Origin: Nocardia sp. NBC_01503 | GTDB taxonomy: Bacteria > Actinomycetota > Actinomycetes > Mycobacteriales > Mycobacteriaceae | Reading direction: 5' to 3' | Assembly (NCBI RefSeq): GCF_036327755.1 | Contig: NZ_CP109596.1 | Span: 4,960,001 to 5,024,000, forward strand | DNA length: 64,000 bases | Part shown: piece by piece, positions 35,039 to 43,874 of the stretch | How the letters are laid out: every line of letters starts with the position of its first letter | Position numbering within the stretch: the first letter of the stretch is position 1 | Made by a program: the position numbers and the translations under genes | Notes under the pieces: model-generated | Told to the model about the DNA's origin: nothing | Database searches by the model: none | The model's input: the letters and a program-made list of their open reading frames with translations, nothing else

Positions 35039-36721
35039 ATGGGGGTCTTCGGCATCGACCTGGGCACAACGAATTCCGCGATCGCGCGTATCGATGCGGA
35101 TGGTCGCCCGGAAATCTTGATCGGTATGAACGGGGAGCCGACGGTACCGTCGGTGGTGCTGTTCGCCTCGGCCAATGACCATGTGGTGGGTGAGGGTGCG
35201 CGACGACAGGCGCGACTGGATCCCGAGCATGTGTGCGCGCTGGTCAAACGGCGCATGGGAGATGCCGATTGGCGCTTCATGGCGCACGGGCAGACCTGGT
35301 CCGCCCCCGCGGTCTCCTCGCTGATCCTCAAGAGTCTGGCCGCCGATGCCGAGTTCGGGGGCGGCGGCACCGTGCAGCGCGTGGTCATCACCGTGCCCGC
35401 CTACTTCGGTGACGAGGAGCGGCGGGCCACCATCCAGGCCGGTACCTACGCCGGGTTCGATGTCGCGGGCGTGCTCTCCGAGCCGATCGCCGCGGCCCTG
35501 TCCTATGGTTTCGGCCGCCTGGACGGCAGTGTCGATATCGGTAAGAACGGCGGTCGCGAGACCGTGCTCGTCTACGACCTCGGCGGCGGCACCTTCGATG
35601 CCACCGTCATCGAATTGTCCGACCGGCGCATCTCGGTGCTCGCGGTCGAGGGCGATCATCAGCTCGGCGGGGCCGACTGGGACGAGCGCATCGCCCTGCA
35701 CCTGTCCCAGCAGTTCTGTGCCGCGAATCCCGATGCCGAAGACCCACTGGACGATTCGGCCGGATCGCAGATGCTGGTGCTGGCCGCCGAGCGCGCCAAA
35801 TGCGAGCTGAGCGAGGCCGAGCAGACCGAAGTACTTATCGCACACGATGGTGCGCGCGCGGTCATCACGCTGACCCGCACCGAGATGGAGGCCATGACGG
35901 CCTCGCTCATGCGCCGCACCCTGGACCTCACCAAGGCGTGCCTGGCCGCGGCCGGGCAGCGCGGGGTGCATCAGGTGGATCGGGTGCTGCTGGTCGGCGG
36001 ATCCTCGCGAATGCCGATGGTGGCGCGGGAATTGCAGCGTGAGCTGGGTCTGGTCGGCGAGCTGCGCGACCCGGATCTCTCGGTCGCGCGCGGCGCCGCG
36101 CTGTACGGCGAGAAGTTGGAGATGGAGCGGCTCGTGGTCGCCGATCTGATGACTCGCGGCCGTCTGCGCGATGGCGCGGAGCTGCACGATGCCGATCCAC
36201 ACGAGCTGGAACAGTCGCTGAGCCGGGTCGCCGCCTCCTTCGGGCAGCCGGTCGGCCTGGTCCGCCGCATGCTGGAGATCCAGGTCGACACCGTGGTGTC
36301 GCGTGGCTTCGGGGTGCTCGCCCTGGACAGCTACAACGGGCTGGCGGCGAGCTGGCTCGTGCATCGCAATCAAACGCTGCCCATTCGGGTGCGGCGCTCC
36401 TACGGCACCGTGCGCGCCGATCAGGATCAGATCGAGCTGACCATCGTCGAGCAGCAGGGACAGGCCGCCTCGACCCGGCCGGACGATTCGAAAGTCCTGG
36501 TGGAGGGGCGAATCAAGGATATTCCGCCCGGCTATCCGGCGGGCAGTGAAGTCCAGGTCACCTTCGAGATGGGCTTCGACGGAGTGCTGCACGTGACCGC
36601 CTATCACGTGGATGCGCGTATGCCCCTTGCCCTTTCGGTGCAGACCGGGGCCACGCTGTCGCAGGCCGATGTGGCCCGCGAATTGGATCAGCTGCAGCGC
36701 ACCCGCCGCCGCGCCGTATAG
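35039..36721 (+). CDS. Hsp70-family protein (non-canonical, short C-terminus)
   Basis: A 560-residue Hsp70. The nucleotide-binding domain is complete: GIDLGTTNSAIARID (phosphate 1), VYDLGGGTFDATVIEL (phosphate 2), VLLVGGSSRMPMV (adenosine), ITVPAYFGDEERRA. The substrate-binding part (about 390-560) is short and diverges after QVDTVVSRGFGVL; the helical lid is nearly absent. It therefore differs from DnaK. ATG 35039 has the canonical Hsp70 N-terminus. Followed after 10 bases by the FN3-type partner gene. Confidence 0.88.
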   Translation: MGVFGIDLGTTNSAIARIDADGRPEILIGMNGEPTVPSVVLFASANDHVVGEGARRQARLDPEHVCALVKRRMGDADWRFMAHGQTWSAPAVSSLILKSLAADAEFGGGGTVQRVVITVPAYFGDEERRATIQAGTYAGFDVAGVLSEPIAAALSYGFGRLDGSVDIGKNGGRETVLVYDLGGGTFDATVIELSDRRISVLAVEGDHQLGGADWDERIALHLSQQFCAANPDAEDPLDDSAGSQMLVLAAERAKCELSEAEQTEVLIAHDGARAVITLTRTEMEAMTASLMRRTLDLTKACLAAAGQRGVHQVDRVLLVGGSSRMPMVARELQRELGLVGELRDPDLSVARGAALYGEKLEMERLVVADLMTRGRLRDGAELHDADPHELEQSLSRVAASFGQPVGLVRRMLEIQVDTVVSRGFGVLALDSYNGLAASWLVHRNQTLPIRVRRSYGTVRADQDQIELTIVEQQGQAASTRPDDSKVLVEGRIKDIPPGYPAGSEVQVTFEMGFDGVLHVTAYHVDARMPLALSVQTGATLSQADVARELDQLQRTRRRAV

Positions 36722-36731
36722 AACCAGAGCC

Positions 36732-39092
36732 ATGCACGCCTTCGACCCGAACGACTATCGCAAGCGAGTGCTCGCCGCCGTGGAACGCCGCGGCGGTATC
36801 GAGGTGTCGGATGCGTTCGAGCTGTACGACATTCCGCTCGATGAGGCGCGCACACTGAGCGACGCCGAGGTGCGGGCGCGCGTGGACGAGGTGTGGGGTT
36901 TCTGGCAGAAGCAGCGCGATCATCCGAAGTACCGGGTGCTGGCCGGACTGCTGGTGGACGGGCATGATCGGCTCTGCACGCCGCTGCTGAACGCCTCGTC
37001 ACGGCGGGTGGAGGCCGAGCGCGTGGAGCAGCTGCGCGAGCGGCGCGACTCCGAACGGTACGAGATGATCGACACCGCCATCGAGCGACTTGTCCAGCGG
37101 CACGGCGGAATTCCGGCCGGCAAGGTGGCCGGGCTGGAAGATATCGGCAAGATGAGCGGGCTCGACGCCGCCGAGGTGCGCGCGCGGTTGCGGCGGCATC
37201 GCATACTCGACGAGGCGGCGGCCCCCGTGACCCCACCGCCCTCCGGCGTGAGTGCGCAACGGCGGCAACAGATTCGCAAGCTGCTCGCCGAATACGATCG
37301 CCTGCTCCCCGGAGATCCGGTCCCGACCCTGCTGGCGCTACTCGGTCTGGATTTCACCAAGGCCCACCAAACCGGTGAAATCCATTTGCGTGCAGAGGCT
37401 TTGCGCGCTCGCACGCGCGAGCTGCCGCCCGGCCGAGTACGGGTAGTGCTCGACGAACTCCTGGTCCACGTCAGCGACCTGCTCGAATCCGGTGCGGTGG
37501 ACGATTACCTGCGGGCGATCATCGACGACGCCACCGATCTGCTCCGCCCCCAGGTCCGCGCCGCGGTCCTGGTCGAAGACAGCCTGGTCGCAGGTGATTA
37601 CGAGTTCCTGGTGGGCGAAGCCATTGCCGCGGGCCTCGACCGCGCCGCCGCCGAGCGGGTGATCCTGTCGCTCGCCGCCGAACTCGGCACCACCGTGGAG
37701 GGCAAAGACCTGCCCGCCAATTCTGGTTCAGATCAATCAGTTTCGGGTACGTCACCCATTTCCTTCGCCCGGCCGAACAGAGATTCCGCTGCGAGTTCGC
37801 GGTCGACCGGCACGCGCGACGCGGATACCTCGCGGCAGCGGAGTTCATCCGCCGATTCCGGATACGCGGCCGGGGCGGGCTCGTCGTCGGGTGCGGGGCA
37901 CGGCGGCGCTTCCGGTGGTGCGCACGCCGGATCATCCTCGGGCACTGGGAATTCCGGGGCAGCCGGTGACGGCTCGGCGTATCGGCGCGTGCCGCCGCTC
38001 CCACCTCCGCCGCCGGTGCGGGCGTGGGAGGAGCCGTTGAAAGCGGCGCGGGCCGCGTTGCGTGCCGGACATCCCTATGCGGCCCGAGAGCATGTGACCG
38101 AGGCGCAGCGGATCGCCGGTGGCGACGGTGCCGGGGCGACCTCGGTGCGGCCGATCGCCGAACTCGTGGAGCGGGTGCTGGCCGAAGCCGCCGTCCACTG
38201 GCGCGGTGCCACGGCCGGATGCGCGGGTCGGCGGTATATGGAGGCCCTGGAGCACCTCGAGTATCTGGAGCGCTCCGCCGCCGATGTACCGAATCCGGAT
38301 GGCCGCGGGCTCACGCTGGAACAGCTACTGATTCAGGCACGTTCGGCTCTCGCCGAGGCCGACCGTATGTTCGCGGCCGCCCCGCCCGCTCCCGCCGCGG
38401 CTCGAATGCGCGCGCTCCGAGCGGTTTTCGAGGTCTGCGCCGACCACGCCGGAACCCTCGCCGCCCTCGGCGAGCTCCCGGTGGAAGCGCCCGGCCAGGT
38501 CACCGCCACCCGCAAACCGGACGGCACCGTGGTCATCGCCTGGTCGGCCTCGCCGACCGAACAGGTCGAATACCGCGTCACCCGTTTACAACCCGACGGC
38601 TCCTGGCGGGTGGTGGGCCGCACCCGCGGCACGGCCCTCGAGGATGGCGCGGCCGGAACGGGCGCGGTACCCGTCTACGGCGTCGTGGCTTCGGTCTCCG
38701 GCAGGGTCTCCGACGTGACCCGCTCGGACGGCCGGGAACCGCCGAGCACCGCCGGTGCGGCGGTCGAGGACCACACCCCCGGCGGAATGCCCACCGTGAC
38801 GGCCCTGGCCGAACGCGCGGGCCTGCTCACCTTCACCTGGCCGGTGGGCATTACCGAGGTGATGATGGTCGCCCGTGCCGACGCCCCGCCCACCACACCG
38901 GACGATCCGGAAGTCGCCCGCAAGTGGAAGGTCACCAACACCCGCTACCAAATCGACGGCGGCGCCAAACTCCCCGTCGACCTGCCCCGGCCCTGCCACC
39001 TCGCCGTAGCCTCCTGTCGCCGCGACCCCTCCGGAACCCTCACGGTCGCAGCCGGTTTCGCCCCGGCAGCGCGAATCCACCTGAACCACTGA
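36732..39092 (+). CDS. Large Hsp70-partner protein with FN3-like C-terminus
   Basis: A 786-residue protein of unknown function. N-terminus holds two similar blocks (VLAAVERRGGIEVSDAFELY at about 12 and AIERLVQRHGGIPAGKV at about 117), each followed by a helix-turn segment. About 335-420 is a Ser/Gly-rich disordered tract ending in PPLPPPPPV; about 425-570 is helical and repeat-like (PYAAREHVTEAQRI); about 590-785 contains two FN3-like beta units (VTATRKPDGTVVIAWSASP). It is 10 bases after the Hsp70-like gene and probably works with it, for example as substrate adaptor; this is inference. Confidence 0.75.
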   Translation: MHAFDPNDYRKRVLAAVERRGGIEVSDAFELYDIPLDEARTLSDAEVRARVDEVWGFWQKQRDHPKYRVLAGLLVDGHDRLCTPLLNASSRRVEAERVEQLRERRDSERYEMIDTAIERLVQRHGGIPAGKVAGLEDIGKMSGLDAAEVRARLRRHRILDEAAAPVTPPPSGVSAQRRQQIRKLLAEYDRLLPGDPVPTLLALLGLDFTKAHQTGEIHLRAEALRARTRELPPGRVRVVLDELLVHVSDLLESGAVDDYLRAIIDDATDLLRPQVRAAVLVEDSLVAGDYEFLVGEAIAAGLDRAAAERVILSLAAELGTTVEGKDLPANSGSDQSVSGTSPISFARPNRDSAASSRSTGTRDADTSRQRSSSADSGYAAGAGSSSGAGHGGASGGAHAGSSSGTGNSGAAGDGSAYRRVPPLPPPPPVRAWEEPLKAARAALRAGHPYAAREHVTEAQRIAGGDGAGATSVRPIAELVERVLAEAAVHWRGATAGCAGRRYMEALEHLEYLERSAADVPNPDGRGLTLEQLLIQARSALAEADRMFAAAPPAPAAARMRALRAVFEVCADHAGTLAALGELPVEAPGQVTATRKPDGTVVIAWSASPTEQVEYRVTRLQPDGSWRVVGRTRGTALEDGAAGTGAVPVYGVVASVSGRVSDVTRSDGREPPSTAGAAVEDHTPGGMPTVTALAERAGLLTFTWPVGITEVMMVARADAPPTTPDDPEVARKWKVTNTRYQIDGGAKLPVDLPRPCHLAVASCRRDPSGTLTVAAGFAPAARIHLNH

Positions 39093-39428
39093 CTGCGCCC
39101 TCGTCATCCCGGCACTTGTTGTGCCTCGTCATCCCGGCATGCTTTGGGCCGGGATCCACACGGGCTGTGCTGCAACAGGTTGCGATGGATCCCGGCCAAG
39201 AACGCGCCGGGATGACGGGTTGGGTCGCGCCGGGATGACAAGGGTGCGGCGGGCCGGGAGGACGGGGGTAGGTCGCGTTGGGGCTTTCCGGTCGAGCTCC
39301 GGGGGACTCCGGGCTGGTCCGATCCCCGCGCGGGGGGCTGGCGGTGTGATTCGGGAGGGGCCTGCCGGGGGTCGGTGGCCGCCGTGGGAATCTGATGGGG
39401 GCCGGCGCGGTTGCTGCGAGGGCTGGTC
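39093..39428. repeat. Gap with a complete REP-like inverted-repeat element
   Basis: A 336-base gap. The repeat element occupies about 39100-39240: a CGTCATCCCGGC copy at 39101, a left arm 39127-39160 (CGTCATCCCGGC...GGCCGGGATCCA), a right arm 39186-39217 (TGGATCCCGG...CGCCGGGATGACG) and a further right-arm fragment at 39225-39239. The rest is G-rich with a small palindrome CCCCGCGCGGGG at 39324-39335. I see no gene. Confidence 0.8.
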
Positions 39429-40406
39429 ATGACTGGAAGGCGGAGCTGGGTGATTCCGAAACTTGTGGCGGTGAGCGACATTCACGTCGGTCATCAGGGC
39501 AATAAGCCCGTGGTGGAGGCTATCCGGGCGGATTCGCCGGAGGATTGGCTGATTCTCGCCGGGGACGTGGGGGAGAAGACCGATGATTTCCGGTGGGCCC
39601 TGGAGACGTTGAAGAAGCAGTTCGCCAAGGTGATCTGGGTGCCCGGGAATCATGAATTGTGGACTACCGCAAAGGATCCCGTGCAGATGCACGGGGCGGG
39701 GCGATACGACTATCTGGTGTCGATCTGCCGGGATCTGGATGTGCTGACCCCGGAGGATCCCTTTCCGGTGTGGACCGGTGCGGGCTCGGAGGCGTACGGC
39801 GGTGCGGTGACGCTGGTGCCGATGTTCCTGCTCTACGACTACTCCTGGCTGCCCGCGGGGACCACCACCAAGGCGGCCGGACTGGCGTTGGCGCGCGAGC
39901 GCAATGTGGTCGCCACCGACGAGTTCCTGCTCTCCGCCGAGCCGTACGTGACCCGCGATGCCTGGTGTCACGCCCGCGTGCAGTACACCCAGCGCCGGCT
40001 CGACGCGTTGCCCGCCGACACCCCTGTGGTGCTGATCAACCACTTCCCGCTGCTGCGCGAGATCACCGACATGCTCTGGTATCCGGAGTTCGCGCTGTGG
40101 TGCGGTACCGATCTCACCGCAGACTGGCACACCACCTACAACGTGGTCTGCTCGGTCTACGGGCACTTGCACATTCCGCGCACCACCTACCACGACGGTG
40201 TCCGCTTCGAAGAGGTTTCACTCGGTTACCCGAGGGAGTGGCAGCGCCGCGGATTGCCCGAACAGCTGCTGCGGCAGATCCTGCCGACGCCGGACTACGG
40301 CGACACGCTGAACGAGTGGGGTGGGCACTTCAAGATCACGCCCGAGATGCAGGCGGCTGCGCTGAAGATGCGCGAGGAAGCCCAGCGCCGTCGCGGATTG
40401 GCCTAG
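39429..40406 (+). CDS. Metallophosphoesterase (Rv2795c-like)
   Basis: A 325-residue calcineurin-type metallophosphoesterase. Motifs: AVSDIHVGHQGN (D-x-H), LAGDVGEKTDDFRWAL (GDxxE-like), WVPGNHELW (GNHE), VLINHFPL and GHLHIPR (GH-x-H). ATG 39429 gives the N-terminal MTGRRSWVIPKLVAVSDIH. In M. tuberculosis the relative Rv2795c is next to pptT; here it is separated by XdhC, DoxX and TetR genes. Substrate unknown. Confidence 0.9.
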   Translation: MTGRRSWVIPKLVAVSDIHVGHQGNKPVVEAIRADSPEDWLILAGDVGEKTDDFRWALETLKKQFAKVIWVPGNHELWTTAKDPVQMHGAGRYDYLVSICRDLDVLTPEDPFPVWTGAGSEAYGGAVTLVPMFLLYDYSWLPAGTTTKAAGLALARERNVVATDEFLLSAEPYVTRDAWCHARVQYTQRRLDALPADTPVVLINHFPLLREITDMLWYPEFALWCGTDLTADWHTTYNVVCSVYGHLHIPRTTYHDGVRFEEVSLGYPREWQRRGLPEQLLRQILPTPDYGDTLNEWGGHFKITPEMQAAALKMREEAQRRRGLA

Positions 40407-40531
40407 CCCGTCCGGACCGCTGTGCCGTGTCCGTTGGCTGTCGGGTTCGTCCTGCGGCGCGCATGTTGCGCTGAGGTTGCCATCGCGTACGCACGTATGC
40501 GCGCCGGGGCCGATACGGCGATGATGGAGGT

Positions 40532-41665
40532 ATGCGCGATGTCCTGCCTCAGCTGATCGACCGGGTCCGGGAGGGCCCGGTGGCGCTGGCCCGGGTGGTC
40601 GCGGTGACCGGGGCCGGGCCGCGTGAGATCGGGGCGGCCATGGTGGTGACCGGGTCGGGTGAGGTCATCGGATCGCTGTCCGGCGGTTGCGTGGAAAGCG
40701 CGGTGGTGGAATCGGCGGCCGCGGTGCTTGCCGATGGTGAGGCGGTGCTGGAGCGATTCGGCATCGTAGATCCGGACGGTGTCGCCATCGGCCTGACGTG
40801 TGGTGGCGAGATGGAAATCCAGATCGAGCGGATCGATTCGAGCCGTCTCGCGGAGCTGGAGATATTGGATCGGGAGATTCGCGCCGGGCGGTCGGTCTCA
40901 CTGGTGACGACTCTGGACGGCCAGCCGCGATGGCAGATTGTTCGGCCGGGCGCGGGGCCCGATGCGCGGGCCGTCGATGCCGAGGGCGGGAGCGCTGCCC
41001 AGCGCGGTGGCAGGCTCGGCCGGTCTGCGGTCGTCAGCCGGGACGCGCTGACTATGGCTCGCGCGGGGCGCACCGGGACCATCGGGTCCGACGAATGCGC
41101 GGACAGCGCATTCCCGGCGCGATCGTTCGTCCAGAGTTTCGGCTCGCCCGCGCGCATGATCCTCGCCGGAGCCAATGATTTCGTGCGTGCGCTGAGTCGA
41201 CTCGGCGCACAGCTCGGCTATCGCGTCACGGTGGTCGACGCGCGCGAAACCTTCGCCACCGCACTGCGATTCCCCGCCGCGCACGAGGTGGTGGTGGATT
41301 GGCCGCATCGCTATCTGCGTGCCGAGCACGCGGGCGGCCGGGTCGACAATCGCACGGTGGTATGCGTACTCACCCATGACAGCAAATTCGATGTGCCCAT
41401 GCTCGCCGAGGCGTTGAGTATCGAGAAGATCGGTTTCGTCGGAGCGATGGGTTCGCGCCGCACGCACGCGGAGCGCCTGGAGCGCCTCGTCGCCGCCGGT
41501 GTCGGCTCGGAACAGCTGCGGCGACTGCGCAGTCCGCTCGGCTTGGATCTGAACGCCTCGACCCCGGATGAGACCGCGGTTTCCATTGCGGCGCAGGTGA
41601 TCGCCGAGGCCGGACGCGGTTCGGGCCGCCCGCTCGAGGAGACGGACGGCCCGATTCACCACTGA
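40532..41665 (+). CDS. XdhC/CoxI family protein
   Basis: A 377-residue XdhC-type protein. N-terminal XdhC/CoxI domain with SLSGGCVESAVVESAA, then a Ser/Ala/Arg-rich insertion (about 135-200), then a C-terminal Rossmann domain (MILAGANDFVRAL; VGAMGSRRTHAER). XdhC proteins bind molybdenum cofactor and help insert the sulfurated form into xanthine dehydrogenase-type enzymes. No molybdenum hydroxylase subunits are in this window. Confidence 0.88.
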   Translation: MRDVLPQLIDRVREGPVALARVVAVTGAGPREIGAAMVVTGSGEVIGSLSGGCVESAVVESAAAVLADGEAVLERFGIVDPDGVAIGLTCGGEMEIQIERIDSSRLAELEILDREIRAGRSVSLVTTLDGQPRWQIVRPGAGPDARAVDAEGGSAAQRGGRLGRSAVVSRDALTMARAGRTGTIGSDECADSAFPARSFVQSFGSPARMILAGANDFVRALSRLGAQLGYRVTVVDARETFATALRFPAAHEVVVDWPHRYLRAEHAGGRVDNRTVVCVLTHDSKFDVPMLAEALSIEKIGFVGAMGSRRTHAERLERLVAAGVGSEQLRRLRSPLGLDLNASTPDETAVSIAAQVIAEAGRGSGRPLEETDGPIHH

Positions 41666-41710
41666 CATCGGATCTACCTCTGGCCCGGATCCGCACTGCC
41701 GCAGGCTGAT

Positions 41711-42148
41711 TCAGCCGAAGGCGACCACGGCGCACGCGCCGAGGAAGATCACCTGCACGACCGTGCGCAGCGGCAGCGGCATGGTCTGCACGCCGATGTC
41801 CTGTTTGGCGGCACGCACATTCGCCGGAAACATGATGAGCAGCAGCAGGAACAGGCAGATCGCCGCCGCCCGGGGGAAGGGCGGGATCAACAGTCCCAGT
41901 GCGCCCGCCGTTTCCAGGACGCCGGTGAGGGTGACCATGGCCGCCGCGTTGGGGAAAGCGGGCGGCACCATGGCGATGAGTTCGCCGCGCTTGGGCTGTA
42001 TGAAATGCGCCCCGGCGGTGAGAGCGAACATGACGGCCAAGCCGAGGGCCGTGGTGTGCGGCCAGGAGTCGAGCCAGTCCGGGCCGACGAGCCAGCCGAT
42101 GAGGCGGGTGAGTCCGGTGACAACGGCGAGTGCGATCAGCGGGGCCAT
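41711..42148 (-). CDS. DoxX-like membrane protein
   Basis: A 145-residue, four-helix membrane protein of the DoxX/DoxD type: LDSWPHTTALGLAVMFALTAGAHF, LTGVLETAGALGLLIPPFPR. ATG 42148 has caggag at about 8 bases. It is divergent from a TetR regulator, with operators between them, and is probably its target. Function unclear; relatives act in redox or membrane stress. Confidence 0.85.
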   Translation of the reverse strand: MAPLIALAVVTGLTRLIGWLVGPDWLDSWPHTTALGLAVMFALTAGAHFIQPKRGELIAMVPPAFPNAAAMVTLTGVLETAGALGLLIPPFPRAAAICLFLLLLIMFPANVRAAKQDIGVQTMPLPLRTVVQVIFLGACAVVAFG

Positions 42149-42169
42149 GGCGTTCTCCTGCGTTCGTTC

Positions 42170-42235
42170 AATCTTGACAGTGGAAAGATTAGGGCTGACC
42201 GGGAAACTTGTCAATGGCTAGATTGCAGGCCATGA
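42170..42235. promoter_or_regulatory. DoxX/TetR operators
   Basis: An inverted repeat AATCTT...AAGATT with a 9-base spacer occupies 42170-42190. A second, CAAT-n6-ATTG, lies at about 42212-42225 (CAATGGCTAGATTG). They are between divergent DoxX and TetR genes and likely bind the TetR protein. Confidence 0.55.
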
Positions 42236-42242
42236 TTGGCCC

Positions 42243-42812
42243 ATGGCGAAGAGCAGCTACCACCACGGCGATCTGCGGGCCACCATCCTCGCTGCCGCGG
42301 CCGAACAGATCGCCGCGGACGGCGTCGACGCGATCTCCCTGCGCGGCCTGGCCCGCCGCGCCGAGGTCTCACACGCGGCCCCCGCGCACCACTTCGGTGA
42401 CCGCGCCGGGCTGCTCACCGCCCTCGCGATCGAGGGCTTCGACCTGCTCGCCGCGGAGATGGACGCCGCCGCGGGCGACTTCCACGCCGCCGCAATCGCT
42501 TACATCCGTTTCGCGCTGAATCACCCGGGCCACTTCGATGTGATGTACCGGCGCGATCTGATCAATCCCGACGATTCGCGACTTGTCCAGGCGCGCAGTC
42601 GATCCGGCGCGGCCCTGCGTTCCGGCGTCGCGGCGACCCGACCCGACGCGAGCGAAAAGGACCGGCACGCAACCCAACTCGCCGCCTGGTCGCTGGTGCA
42701 CGGCTTCGCGGTGCTCTGGCGCGAGGGCGCACTCGAACAGTCACCGCTGAACCCCGGGTCCGATCCCGAGACCCTGGCCCGCGCCATGATCGCCACCGTC
42801 CGATTCGAGTAA
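42243..42812 (+). CDS. TetR/AcrR family regulator
   Basis: A 189-residue regulator. HTH region YHHGDLRATILAAAAEQIAADG then ISLRGLARRAEVSHAAPAHHFGDRAGLL; the SYHHGDLR start and the C-terminal WSLVHGFAVLWREGAL belong to the WHG-type TetR_C domain. It should autoregulate and control the divergent DoxX gene. Confidence 0.9.
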   Translation: MAKSSYHHGDLRATILAAAAEQIAADGVDAISLRGLARRAEVSHAAPAHHFGDRAGLLTALAIEGFDLLAAEMDAAAGDFHAAAIAYIRFALNHPGHFDVMYRRDLINPDDSRLVQARSRSGAALRSGVAATRPDASEKDRHATQLAAWSLVHGFAVLWREGALEQSPLNPGSDPETLARAMIATVRFE

Positions 42813-42849
42813 ACCGCCCGCCCGTGCCACCCTCGTCATCCCCGTGCGC

Positions 42850-43020
42850 GGCCACCCTCGTGATTCTGGTGCGTGGCCACCCTCGTGATTCTGGTGCGTG
42901 GCCACCCTCGTGATTCTGGTGCGTGGCCACCCTCGTGATTCTGGTGCGTGGCTGGCCTCGTGATTCTGGTGCGCGGCCACCCTCGTGATCCTGGTGCGGC
43001 CGCCCTCGTGATCCGGCGTG
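42850..43020. repeat. 25-bp tandem repeat array (VNTR-like)
   Basis: Six consecutive 25-base units (42850-42999) with consensus beginning GGCCACCCTCGTGATTCTGG and ending TGCGT, then a truncated seventh to about 43020. The first four are identical; the fifth begins GGCTGGCC and the sixth has GATCC for GATTC. Unit length is not a multiple of three, so it is non-coding in nature. It sits between the TetR and pptT genes, in a 348-base gap (42813-43160). Confidence 0.9.
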
Positions 43021-43050
43021 GACTTCCCGCATCCCGGCATCGGTTCCCTT

Positions 43051-43085
43051 CGTCATCCCGGCATGTTCGTGGCCGGGATCCACCC
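43051..43085. repeat. REP-like element, half copy
   Basis: CGTCATCCCGGC, a short loop and GGCCGGGATCCA form the left arm of the same repeat seen at 39127 and 47759; the right arm is missing. It lies 75 bases before the pptT start, downstream of the tandem repeats. Confidence 0.85.
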
Positions 43086-43160
43086 CGCCGCGATCGAGGT
43101 CCTCTCATCTCGGCCGGTAGGCTCGATCACTGCAAGTGGTGGTGCGATCAGGAGGCGGTC

Positions 43161-43874
43161 ATCGAAGAGCGGGCAGTCGCGGCGACGGAGTCGGCGCGCA
43201 TTCTCGGCAGAATCCTTCCCCCCGGGGTCGCCGCCGCCGAAATGGTGGCGTATCCGGAGGGACTGAAGCCGCATCCCGGTGAGGAACACCTGATCACTCG
43301 GGCGGTGGAGAAGCGCCGCCGCGATTTCATCGGCGCGCGCTACTGCGCCCGACAGGCGCTGGAGCAGCTCGGCGAACCCGCCGTCGCGATCGGTAAGGCC
43401 GAGGACGGCGGGCCGGTCTGGCCGCGCGGGATTGTCGGCAGCCTCACCCACTGCGACGGCTACAAGGCCGCGGTACTCGGGCATAAGCTGCGCTTCCGGT
43501 CCATCGGTATCGATGCCGAGCCGCATGCCGCGCTTCCCGATGGCGTGCTCGATTCAGTCAGCCTCGCACCCGAAAGGCAGTGGCTCACAACGGTTCTCCC
43601 GGGCACCGCACTGCACCTGGATCGACTGCTGTTCTGCGCCAAGGAGGCTACCTACAAGACCTGGCGGCCGCTCACCGGCCGCTGGCTCGGCTTCGAGGAC
43701 GCGCATATCACCTTCACCGTCGACGAGGAGTCGGCCGGGACCGGTGCGGGCACCTTCCATACCGAACTGCTGATTCCGGGCCACACCACCGACGGCGGCG
43801 CCGCGCTGACGAGCTTCGACGGCCGCTGGCTGATCTCCGACGGACTCATTCTGACCGCGATTGTGGAGGGCTGA
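43161..43874 (+). CDS. pptT: 4'-Phosphopantetheinyl transferase, PptT type (start codon uncertain)
   Basis: About 237 residues of a PptT/Sfp-type transferase: RRRDFIGARYCARQALEQLG, GPVWPRGIVGSLTHCDGY, SIGIDAEPH (Mg site), LLFCAKEATYKTWRPLTGRW. It transfers the 4'-phosphopantetheine arm to carrier proteins of fatty-acid/mycolate, polyketide and siderophore synthesis. Followed by truB with a one-base overlap. There is no ATG/GTG/TTG at the expected start: AGGAGG at 43150-43155 precedes GTC (43158) and ATC (43161). I annotate ATC tentatively; an upstream GTG lies only in the tandem repeats. Confidence 0.88.
   Translation: MEERAVAATESARILGRILPPGVAAAEMVAYPEGLKPHPGEEHLITRAVEKRRRDFIGARYCARQALEQLGEPAVAIGKAEDGGPVWPRGIVGSLTHCDGYKAAVLGHKLRFRSIGIDAEPHAALPDGVLDSVSLAPERQWLTTVLPGTALHLDRLLFCAKEATYKTWRPLTGRWLGFEDAHITFTVDEESAGTGAGTFHTELLIPGHTTDGGAALTSFDGRWLISDGLILTAIVEG

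Noticed and set aside
42850..43020. Possible CRISPR array.
   Set aside because: The 25-base units are directly adjacent with no unique spacers, and no cas genes are nearby; it is a tandem repeat.
42948..43160. Upstream extension of pptT to GTG 42948.
   Set aside because: The extension runs through the non-coding tandem repeats and REP element and has no similarity to PptT proteins.
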